NCBI GenBank assembly: GCA_021779275.1
Contig: JAJYAX010000035.1
Location: 1 to 9,427 of the forward strand
Direction of reading: 5' to 3'
From: Deltaproteobacteria bacterium
GTDB lineage: Bacteria > Desulfobacterota > Desulfobulbia > Desulfobulbales > Desulfocapsaceae
Length of the DNA: 9,427 bases
Shown here: in pieces, positions 1-5,223 of the stretch
How the letters are laid out: every line of letters starts with the position of its first letter
How positions within the stretch are numbered: the first letter of the stretch is position 1
Program-made: the position numbers and the translations under genes
Notes under the pieces: generated by a model
Seen by the model: only the letters and a program-made list of their open reading frames with translations
Databases searched by the model: none
Told to the model about the DNA's origin: nothing

Positions 1-301
1 AAAATGTGGCGCCGCCGGGGATATCCTTGTCCGAGATCCATTCAAAGGCAGGCCCGGTTGCCGGTACCCTCAACAGGTAATGGATCAAAAAGACATTGAA
101 ATAGGCGTGTGGGCCCGGTCCCTCTCCACGACGGCATTCTATCCTGCCCTGATCAGGAAAGACCGTATACTCATCACCCCAGATCAAGAGGGAATATGCC
201 TTCTCCGCCGGATTATAGCGGCAGCCCGCCCTCCTGCAGACCTCGGCGGGGGAAAGCGCCGCCAGTTCAACGAAAAGGGGTTTGTCGATGGGATAGGTCA
301 T
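1..301 (-). CDS. DUF3786-like protein, N-terminal part (3' end outside window)
   Basis: Reading the minus strand from an ATG at 301-299 gives 100 codons without a stop before the window edge. A good ribosome binding site (AGGAG, five bases before the ATG) fixes the start. The peptide begins MTYPIDKPLFVELAALSPAE. Around residues 67-100 it has an aromatic-rich segment with HAYFNVFLIHYLLR and then EWISDKDIPGGATF. A 'LLHYLL' block followed by 'GEWISxxxLPGGAxxF' is how I remember the DUF3786 family, which is common in anaerobic bacteria and has no settled function. No signal peptide or membrane helix is visible. Family proteins are about 200 residues, so roughly half is missing here. The gene is divergent from the PAP2 phosphatase, with 167 bases between them. 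The family call comes from remembered motifs, not a search. Confidence 0.72.
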   Translation of the reverse strand, partial: MTYPIDKPLFVELAALSPAEVCRRAGCRYNPAEKAYSLLIWGDEYTVFPDQGRIECRRGEGPGPHAYFNVFLIHYLLRVPATGPAFEWISDKDIPGGATF

Positions 302-391
302 CTTCTCTCCTCTGTTTCCCGGTTCAATTTCAGGTAGGGGCTATTCTTCATATTTTCTTCATGGTGTTCTTGTAGTATGGTGTGAGACCCA

Positions 392-420
392 GGTGCTGCC
401 GGAAAAGGTTCGGCAGTACC
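392..420 (+). other. Inverted repeat / hairpin in the PAP2 gene leader
   Basis: The arms at 392-401 and 411-420 can form ten base pairs, one of them G-T, around a nine-base loop (402-410). No T-run follows on either strand, so it does not look like an intrinsic terminator. It lies 49 bases before the PAP2 start codon, in the divergent gap 302-468, and could be a leader hairpin or an operator. I saw no convincing -35/-10 pair in this gap for either gene. Confidence 0.4.
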
Positions 421-468
421 GTGACGGATTAAACAGTTCACCGACAAAAAGAAAAATCCTCAAGAAAA

Positions 469-1446
469 ATGTATCCGAATCCCCTGAAAGACTCCCCGGA
501 ACGCCAATCCCTTGTGGCCATTCTCTGTGCCGGAATCGCCGTCCTGGCGGTCCTGACTCCCTATGATTATCACTGGACGCTCTATCTCTCAACACATACG
601 ATCCACGGGTTTGCCGAGTTTATGAACAGATCCGTCTTCGAGCGGAGCCGTCTGCCCGGAGCCGGAGATCTTGTCTATCCGCCCTTAATTTTCGCCCTTC
701 TCCTCTATATACCTTCCTGGCTCTGGAAATTCAATCACCGCTTAGCCGGGGGCCGGTTCCACACCTTTCTTGTCTCGTTTCGCCCCCTTCTCGGGTTCAC
801 GCTGATGAGCGCCTTTTCCTGCGCCCTCCTCTTTGTCCATACCACCAAACAGATTATGGGCAGGGCCAGGCCCAACGAGGTTTTTGAGGGAAAGCTGCCC
901 TTTTCCCAGTGGTACCAGAGCGGCCCGCATTTTTTTACCCATGGGTCGTTCACCGGGAGCTTTCCCAGCGGTCATACGGCCACCGCAGCCATTGCCATCA
1001 TCTTCGCCTATGTCCTGCTGGCCAGTCTTGCCGGCAGAAGGCGCTGGATCGGTTGGACCGGCCTGGCTCTCTCCGTCCTCTTCACCGCTGTCATGGGAAT
1101 CGCCCGGATGATGTCGGCCTCGCATTGGCTCACCGACGTTCTCTTTACCCTTTTCAGCGAATGGGCGCTGATCCATATTATCTTTTTCCGGGTCCTGAAG
1201 ATCCCCGAACAACAGGAATATTTCCGGCGGCACGGTAGACCGCAGGCCCGTCCCCTCTTCTTTGAACTGCGGATCGGTCTCTTGCTGCTGTTGCTCTGTC
1301 CTGGAGTCTGGGCCTTTTGCACCGGACTCCGCTCTTACTCTTTCGAGGGCTGGTCATGGCTGCTTGCCCTGACGCCCGTGGGCCTGGCCTGGGCCCTATT
1401 TTTCCTGCGCCGGATCCGGCTGGCCCTTTTGTTCAGTCCGCCGTAA
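469..1446 (+). CDS. PAP2-superfamily membrane phosphatase
   Basis: This 325-residue membrane protein carries the three phosphatase motifs of the PAP2 / type 2 phosphatidic acid phosphatase superfamily in order: K127-x6-R134-P135, P166-S-G-H169, and R213-x5-H219-x3-D223. In the family, H219 would be the nucleophile with D223 supporting it, and H169 the general acid. Hydrophobic stretches near residues 15-30, 68-86, 105-125, 170-188, 194-212, 224-241, 268-287 and 297-322 suggest a multi-pass inner-membrane protein with the active site facing the periplasm. Likely substrates are phosphatidic acid, phosphatidylglycerol phosphate, undecaprenyl diphosphate or a lipid A phosphate. The sequence does not choose among them. 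The two helices after residue 265 lie beyond the minimal domain. The start ATG has only a weak ribosome binding site (AAGA). It stands alone, divergent from the DUF3786-like gene. Confidence 0.88.
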   Translation: MYPNPLKDSPERQSLVAILCAGIAVLAVLTPYDYHWTLYLSTHTIHGFAEFMNRSVFERSRLPGAGDLVYPPLIFALLLYIPSWLWKFNHRLAGGRFHTFLVSFRPLLGFTLMSAFSCALLFVHTTKQIMGRARPNEVFEGKLPFSQWYQSGPHFFTHGSFTGSFPSGHTATAAIAIIFAYVLLASLAGRRRWIGWTGLALSVLFTAVMGIARMMSASHWLTDVLFTLFSEWALIHIIFFRVLKIPEQQEYFRRHGRPQARPLFFELRIGLLLLLLCPGVWAFCTGLRSYSFEGWSWLLALTPVGLAWALFFLRRIRLALLFSPP

Positions 1447-1472
1447 CCGGACCGTGAATTCGGATAAAATAT

Positions 1473-1500
1473 TTGCTTTTAAAAAAAAATCTCTTAGTAT
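1473..1500 (+). promoter_or_regulatory. Candidate sigma70 promoter for cimA
   Basis: TTGCTT at 1473-1478 and TAGTAT at 1495-1500 are 16 bases apart, with an A-rich spacer. Each box matches the consensus only partly (three and four of six). Transcription would start near 1507, leaving a leader of about 100 bases before cimA. It is placed by inspection only. Confidence 0.35.
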
Positions 1501-1533
1501 GAACCTTTCAACCTGACGGAAAAGGTCGGCATG

Positions 1534-1581
1534 TCGGGAGGGCTTCAGGCGAGAGGGACCTGACCCGGCAGGACGCCAGCC
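1534..1581 (+). promoter_or_regulatory. Foldable leader of cimA with two competing structures
   Basis: Fold A pairs 1541-1544 with 1578-1581 and 1548-1551 with 1574-1577, giving eight pairs with a three-base bulge. It encloses a small hairpin, 1559-1562 with 1569-1572. Fold B pairs 1534-1538 with 1564-1568 and 1545-1549 with 1559-1563, giving ten pairs with one T-G. The folds share bases and exclude each other, as in an attenuator or riboswitch. There is no T-run after either stem, and the ribosome binding site (1596-1601) is in neither fold. I cannot assign it to a known riboswitch or T-box class. Confidence 0.35.
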
Positions 1582-1604
1582 AACATCCACACAATGAGGA
1601 GAAT

Positions 1605-3215
1605 ATGGGTCGAACTATTGAAATTTACGATACTACATTGCGTGACGGCACCCAGTCAGAAAACTTCAACCTGTCGGCTGAAGATAAGATCAGGATTACC
1701 CATACCCTGGATAAACTCGGGATCGACTTCATTGAAGGCGGCTGGCCGGGGTCAAACCCGGTTTCTGTCGAATATTTCAAACAAATGCAGAGTGTTCAGC
1801 TCAAGCATGCACAGCTTGCAGCCTTTGGTTCAACCCGGCATTTTCAGAATCCACCCTCAAAGGACCCGAACCTCCAGGCCCTGCTTGATGCCAAAACCCC
1901 AGTGATCACCATCTTCGGCAAAAGCTGGGATATTCATGTCCGTGATGCGCTGCATATAGCCTTGGATGAAAACCTCCTGATTATTCAGGATACCTTGAGC
2001 TATCTCAAGAGAAACGTCCGGCACCTCTTCTATGATGCGGAGCATTTCTTCGACGGCTATAAAAACAACCGGGACTATGCCATGGCCACCCTGGACCGGG
2101 CGGTCAAGGGCGGCGCGGACACGATAATTCTTTGTGATACCAATGGCGGCACCCTGCCCGGCGAGATCCAGCCCATCATCGAGGATGTCCAGCGGCATAT
2201 CAAAACAAATGCTCATCAGATCAAACTCGGCATCCATGCCCATAACGATTCCGAAACCGCCGTGGCCAATTCATTGCTGGCTATATCCCTGGGCGTCGAC
2301 CATGTCCAGGGCACCATCAACGGCTATGGTGAACGGTGCGGCAACGCCAACCTCACCTCGATCATCCCGGCCGTGGTCTTCAAAATGGGGCTCGACTGTG
2401 AGGTCAGGAAACACATCGACCGGCTGTACAGCACATCCCGTCTGGTCGATGAACTGGCCAACCTCCAGCATAACCGGTTCCAGCCCTATGTGGGCGAGTC
2501 GGCCTTTGCCCACAAGGGAGGCATCCATGTCAGCGCCGTCCAACGTAATCCCTTGACTTATGAGCATATAGAGCCGGAAAAGGTCGGCAACATCCGCCGG
2601 GTTTTAATCTCGGACCAGTCCGGGCGGTCCAATGTCCTGCACAAGGCCAGAAAATGGGGCCTGAAGCTGGATATCGGTGACCCGGTTCTGGCCACGATCA
2701 TTAATGAACTGAAGGAACTGGAAAACCAGGGGTATCAGTACGAAGGGGCGGAGGCCAGCTTTGAACTGCTGATGCGCCGCGCCCTTGGTATGCAGCGGAA
2801 TTACTTCAAGCTGGAGGGGTTCCGGGTGATGAGCAACAAATATCGCATGGACAAACCGCCGCTCACCGAGGCGACCATTCGCCTGTCCGTCGGGGGCGAT
2901 GAGGTCCATACCGCAGCCATGGGCGACGGCCCGGTCAATGCCCTGGACCGTGCTGTGCGCAAGGCCCTGATCCGGTTCTACCCCAGTCTTGATGAAATGG
3001 AACTCTCCGACTATAAGGTGCGGGTCCTCTCCGGGCAGCGCGGCACGGCCGCCAAGGTCCGCGTCCTGGTGGAAAGCAAGGATAAACTGTGCAGCTGGGG
3101 GACGGTGGGGGTCTCGGTCAATATCATTGAGGCCAGCTGGCAGGCCATGGTGGACAGTATCAATTACAAACTGATGAAAGAGGACGACAGGAAAAAGCAG
3201 CAACCGGAGGCCTGA
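1605..3215 (+). CDS. cimA: (R)-citramalate synthase
   Basis: The enzyme condenses pyruvate with acetyl-CoA to give (R)-citramalate, the first step of the threonine-independent route to 2-oxobutyrate and isoleucine. The 536 residues begin with the HMG-CoA-lyase-like barrel. They show YDTTLRDGTQ (8-17, with metal ligand D9 and catalytic R13 and D14), the metal-binding HAHND (211-215) and GERCGNANL (242-250). Residues from about 385 to 520 match the LeuA dimerisation/allosteric domain, where isoleucine feedback would be expected. The length fits the long citramalate synthase family (TIGR00977, about 525 residues) found in Geobacter and sulfate reducers. Two relatives need separating: 2-isopropylmalate synthase and homocitrate synthase share the barrel, but the length and overall sequence favour CimA. 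GAGGAG at 1596-1601 supports the ATG at 1605. A foldable leader precedes it, and the acyltransferase follows closely on the same strand. Confidence 0.92.
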   Translation: MGRTIEIYDTTLRDGTQSENFNLSAEDKIRITHTLDKLGIDFIEGGWPGSNPVSVEYFKQMQSVQLKHAQLAAFGSTRHFQNPPSKDPNLQALLDAKTPVITIFGKSWDIHVRDALHIALDENLLIIQDTLSYLKRNVRHLFYDAEHFFDGYKNNRDYAMATLDRAVKGGADTIILCDTNGGTLPGEIQPIIEDVQRHIKTNAHQIKLGIHAHNDSETAVANSLLAISLGVDHVQGTINGYGERCGNANLTSIIPAVVFKMGLDCEVRKHIDRLYSTSRLVDELANLQHNRFQPYVGESAFAHKGGIHVSAVQRNPLTYEHIEPEKVGNIRRVLISDQSGRSNVLHKARKWGLKLDIGDPVLATIINELKELENQGYQYEGAEASFELLMRRALGMQRNYFKLEGFRVMSNKYRMDKPPLTEATIRLSVGGDEVHTAAMGDGPVNALDRAVRKALIRFYPSLDEMELSDYKVRVLSGQRGTAAKVRVLVESKDKLCSWGTVGVSVNIIEASWQAMVDSINYKLMKEDDRKKQQPEA

Positions 3216-3218
3216 GAG

Positions 3219-3266
3219 ATGTCTGAAAATGTATCCGCCGGGAACGTTAAAGAGAAAGATCCATGA
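3219..3266 (+). CDS. 15-codon mini-ORF coupled to the acyltransferase gene
   Basis: A strong ribosome binding site (GGAGG at 3206-3210, eight bases before the ATG) precedes ATG 3219, which opens MSENVSAGNVKEKDP and a stop. The TGA stop (3264-3266) overlaps the acyltransferase ATG (3263-3265) as ATGA, the usual arrangement for translational coupling. The acyltransferase itself has only a poor ribosome binding site. The peptide may have no function of its own and simply deliver ribosomes to the next gene. It could also be the remnant of a longer upstream gene. Confidence 0.4.
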   Translation: MSENVSAGNVKEKDP

Positions 3267-4051
3267 AACAGCTCAACTATATCAATGCAACCTATTTAAC
3301 CACGCCTGGAAAGGTTTCCTTGATGGCTGGATTACTGCCGTCTCTGCACTTCTACTGCAGGTTTATAGAAATCGTGTTCAGGGCGAGCAGGAAGGCCAAA
3401 CGCGGTGTCTATCATGATGCTGAGTGGTATCTGAGTAGTTTTAACGTACTCAAGCAACTGGAAAAAATCGGGATATGCTTCCATGTGACCGGGATCGATC
3501 ATTTGCAGAGGCTGGTTGGCCCATGTGTAATAATCGGTAATCATATGAGTATGACGGAGACTGTTGTGCTGCCGGCGATCATTAACCCGGCAAAAAATAT
3601 AACCTTCATCATCAAGGAAAGCCTGCTCAGATACCCCGTATTTAAACATATCATGCGTTCACGCAACCCGATTGCCGTTACCCGCGCCAATCCCAGACAG
3701 GATTTGAAAACGGTGATGGAAGAGGGCGTGGAGAGACTCCGGAAGGGGATTTCGATTGTCGTTTTTCCTCAGACTACCAGGTCTGTCTCCTTTGACCCGG
3801 AACAGATGAGTTCAATAGGAGTAAAACTTGCAAAAAAGGCAGAGGTGCCGGTCGTTCCGTTGGCGTTGGACACCAGTGCCTGGAGGAATGGAAAATACAT
3901 TAAAGATTTCGGTAAAATAGATGTATCGAAAGACATCTATTTTTCCTTTGGCGAACCGATACATGTTCAAGGCAAGGGCACGGAAGAGCATCGGATGGTC
4001 ATTGAATATATCGAGACCAAATTGAAGGAATGGAAAAAAGACGGCAAATAA
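3263..4051 (+). CDS. PlsC-like lysophospholipid acyltransferase with variant motifs
   Basis: The 262-residue protein resembles 1-acyl-sn-glycerol-3-phosphate acyltransferases (PlsC/LPLAT family), which move an acyl chain onto a lysophospholipid at the inner face of the cytoplasmic membrane. The order of blocks fits: NHMSMTE at 93-99 (motif I), KESLLRYPVFKHIMRSRNPI at 118-137 (motif II region), FPQTTRS at 168-174 (motif III) and VPVVPL at 195-200 (motif IV). Two positions differ from the textbook enzyme. Motif I is H94-x4-E99, not HX4D, and motif III reads FPQTTR, not FPEGTR. The same pair of changes recurs, as I recall, in a conserved subfamily of delta-type bacteria, so I take it as active, not dead. 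The N-terminal 40 residues are hydrophobic in patches and may associate with the membrane. It lies 47 bases after cimA and is probably co-transcribed, although the functions are unrelated. The true substrate is unknown. Confidence 0.85.
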   Translation: MKQLNYINATYLTTPGKVSLMAGLLPSLHFYCRFIEIVFRASRKAKRGVYHDAEWYLSSFNVLKQLEKIGICFHVTGIDHLQRLVGPCVIIGNHMSMTETVVLPAIINPAKNITFIIKESLLRYPVFKHIMRSRNPIAVTRANPRQDLKTVMEEGVERLRKGISIVVFPQTTRSVSFDPEQMSSIGVKLAKKAEVPVVPLALDTSAWRNGKYIKDFGKIDVSKDIYFSFGEPIHVQGKGTEEHRMVIEYIETKLKEWKKDGK

Positions 4052-4172
4052 TAAAAAGGCATCCATGGGAGTCGAACTTAAAAGACTGTCCGAGGGGGAT
4101 GCAATTATTCACATACACTGAGCAAGATACCCGCAGAGAGATAGCTGGGTTTTGGTTGCGGGACCCGTTGGT
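4052..4172. other. Convergent intergenic gap, possible terminator sequences
   Basis: This gap separates the acyltransferase from the convergent acidic-tail gene. On the minus strand an inverted repeat (4097-4102 with 4059-4064, six pairs, 32-base loop) is followed by a T-rich stretch. Another six-pair repeat joins 4130-4135 and 4157-4162. The loops are too long for convincing intrinsic terminators. Either could still end the minus-strand transcript. Confidence 0.25.
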
Positions 4173-4508
4173 CTAAAGATCATCCGGATCAGGGAGATCG
4201 CCTTCGTCGTCGAGGTCGTCGTCCTCATCCTCCTCATCCTCATCAAGGATGTCCTCATCCTCCAGATCATCCTCATCCTCATCTTCGTCTGATTGTGATG
4301 AGCGGATGGCCTTCGGTATTTTTGATTCCGGTAAGACGATTTCAGTTATCTTTGCAATTTCATCGTGAATATCCGGGTCTTTTTGGCAGACATTGCACGT
4401 AGCAACATGCTGTTCAATAAATGAAATCATGCGGGCGGGCGCCATGGTTTCGTCCCGGACATTTACATACCACGTTTTTATGAGCTTAATTAATCTTTCA
4501 CACTGCAT
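4173..4508 (-). CDS. Small zinc-finger-like protein with acidic tail
   Basis: The 111-residue protein has two parts. Residues 1-68 look folded and carry H34-x3-C38-x2-C41 (HVATCNVC), the zinc-ligand spacing of anti-sigma factor zinc fingers (ZAS / zf-HC2). C3 lies further upstream. Residues 74-111 are extremely acidic: 29 of 38 are Asp or Glu, broken only by Leu, Ile, Pro and Gly. The tail is encoded by near-repetitive GAT/GAG/GAC triplets (about 4180-4290). It has no membrane helix, unlike many anti-sigma factors, and no sigma factor gene is adjacent. It could be a soluble regulator whose tail mimics nucleic acid or binds cations or basic partners. That is inference. I recognise the general type as conserved in sulfate reducers but know no function. 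The ATG at 4508-4506 lacks a clear ribosome binding site. It is divergent from selC. Confidence 0.72.
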   Translation of the reverse strand: MQCERLIKLIKTWYVNVRDETMAPARMISFIEQHVATCNVCQKDPDIHDEIAKITEIVLPESKIPKAIRSSQSDEDEDEDDLEDEDILDEDEEDEDDDLDDEGDLPDPDDL

Positions 4509-4568
4509 ATTGTAGTTTTATTCTCAAGAGTTCGAAGAGGTTGAAGAGTATAGACAGTTGAGACCTAT

Positions 4569-4596
4569 TTTCAATAATCGAACCTTGTATTATAAT
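4569..4596 (+). promoter_or_regulatory. Candidate selC promoter (distal)
   Basis: A perfect TATAAT stands at 4591-4596. Sixteen bases upstream is a weak -35, TTTCAA (4569-4574). Transcription would start about 60 bases before the tRNA, so a 5' leader would have to be removed by RNase P. The -10 overlaps the minus-strand -10 of the acidic-tail gene. Confidence 0.35.
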
Positions 4597-4618
4597 AAAG
4601 AGTTGTTTTCATGGTCAA
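4589..4618 (-). promoter_or_regulatory. Promoter for the acidic-tail gene
   Basis: On the minus strand TTGACC (4618-4613) and a perfect TATAAT (4594-4589) are 18 bases apart, close to the sigma70 consensus. Transcription would start near 4582 and give a leader of about 74 bases before the ATG at 4508. The -10 lies inside a near-palindrome shared with a plus-strand TATAAT. Confidence 0.5.
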
Positions 4619-4631
4619 CACCTATTAGTAT
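4603..4631 (+). promoter_or_regulatory. Candidate selC promoter (proximal)
   Basis: TTGTTT (4603-4608) and TAGTAT (4626-4631) have an ideal 17-base spacer. They would start transcription near 4638, about 25 bases before the tRNA. The boxes are weaker than the distal TATAAT, but the placement is better. Confidence 0.3.
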
Positions 4632-4662
4632 ACGGGCCTGTTTTTGGTGTACCATTTTTTCA

Positions 4663-4760
4663 GGAAGTGGATAGGGCACTGGTGGCCCTCCCGGACTTCA
4701 AATCCGGTGTGAGGGGTTAATAGCCTCTCGGGTGGGTTCGATTCCCATGCACTTCCGCCA
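4663..4760 (+). tRNA. selC: tRNA-Sec (anticodon UCA)
   Basis: This 98-base tRNA, encoded CCA included, inserts selenocysteine at UGA codons with SelA, SelB and SelD. The acceptor 5' strand starts at 4663 (GGAAGUG) and pairs with 4750-4756. G4757 is the discriminator and CCA is 4758-4760. The D stem is 4673-4677 with 4685-4689. The anticodon stem is 4691-4695 with 4703-4707, with loop CUUCAAA and anticodon UCA at 4698-4700. The long variable arm pairs 4711-4716 with 4724-4729. The T stem is 4732-4736 with 4744-4748, with loop UUCGAUU. Length, long variable arm, UCA anticodon, G73 and the GGAAG start all match bacterial SelC. The position that would be the eighth acceptor pair is G4670 opposite G4749, a mismatch in my reading. 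Its presence implies that the organism makes selenoproteins, but no sel gene or selenoprotein gene lies in this window. Confidence 0.96.
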
Positions 4761-5223
4761 AGTATTAAGAGTTTCGATGCCTTTCTGAATCGATCAGCTC
4801 TCCTTGCTTTTGCCCGCAATAGCCTCCAACCTGAAGCACCCAACCTTCATAAGACATAATATCTTAAAGGAGTTTAGTGTCAAAGTCAATTCTTCAGGAT
4901 ATCTTCATAGATCGATTGTTCAACTTGCGCATCTCGGGGGCACTGATTGAAAGCGAGGACGATACAGGACTCCAGGGAAGCTGTCAACTTCTACCTGCAG
5001 AATTGACCACGGGTTCTTGTCTCTTCCGTCAGTAAAGAGATGGTTAGAAGGTGTTTCCTGGAGATTGGAGACAGGGCAGGCAAGGAGGTAAACCGGCATA
5101 CCTCCGGACTACTGCGGCGAGGCTCCTGCGAACGTGCAAGAGTTACCTCCTGATTGCGAACATCCTGCGGATGTCTTCCTTCAAAAGGATCAATAAAGGT
5201 TTTACACCGAAAAAACCGCCAGC
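4761..5223. other. 463-base region between selC and glyQ with no convincing gene
   Basis: No recognisable protein is encoded on either strand. On the plus strand, one frame opens with a GTG at 4877 after AAAGGAG, runs 52 codons to TAA (5033-5035), meets another stop at 5045-5047, and reopens from 5051 for 63 codons to 5242, overlapping the end of glyQ. This could be a decayed gene or chance. Perfect hairpins include 5084-5090 with 5099-5105, 5161-5165 with 5169-5173, and 5177-5181 with 5185-5189. A bulged hairpin at 4844-4870 covers the AAAGGAG site. No integrase, insertion-sequence end or clear repeat of the tRNA 3' end was found. A small RNA is possible but unproven. Confidence 0.4.
5198..5217 (-). 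terminator. Weak possible terminator after glyQ
   Basis: On the minus strand just after the glyQ stop, a six-pair A/T-rich hairpin (5217-5212 with 5203-5198, eight-base loop) is followed by TTTATT. The stem is short and weak, so this is only a candidate. Confidence 0.25.

Noticed and set aside
742..1233. 163-codon open frame on the minus strand
   Set aside because: It lies opposite the PAP2 phosphatase, whose catalytic motifs are intact. The minus frame has low-complexity, unrecognisable sequence.
1551..1583. Resemblance to the SAM-I riboswitch core (GAGGGAC, then CCCG, then GCC...CAAC)
   Set aside because: The P3 element (AAGGUGC-type) and P4 are missing, the spacing is wrong, and cimA is not a methionine gene.
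2604..3203. 199-codon open frame on the minus strand
   Set aside because: It is a shadow of the cimA C-terminal domain, with no recognisable motif.
3229..3417. 62-codon plus-strand frame overlapping the acyltransferase start
   Set aside because: It is out of frame with a well-supported acyltransferase gene and has no ribosome binding site or recognisable product.
4065..4121. 18-codon ORF after the acyltransferase
   Set aside because: It has a weak ribosome binding site, no recognisable sequence, and lies in a convergent intergenic gap, so chance is the simplest explanation.
4625..4843. 72-codon open frame on the minus strand across selC
   Set aside because: It is antisense to a clear tRNA-Sec gene, and its middle is just the reverse complement of the tRNA.
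5020..5031. Possible attachment-site repeat of the tRNA-Sec 3' end
   Set aside because: Only about 9 of 11 positions match, no integrase is present, and such short imperfect matches occur by chance.
5044..5139. Minus-strand TTG-start ORF after a near-perfect AGGAGGTAA
   Set aside because: It has only about 30 codons, a TTG start and Pro/Arg/Leu-rich filler sequence. The Shine-Dalgarno-like site is better explained as part of the inverted repeats.
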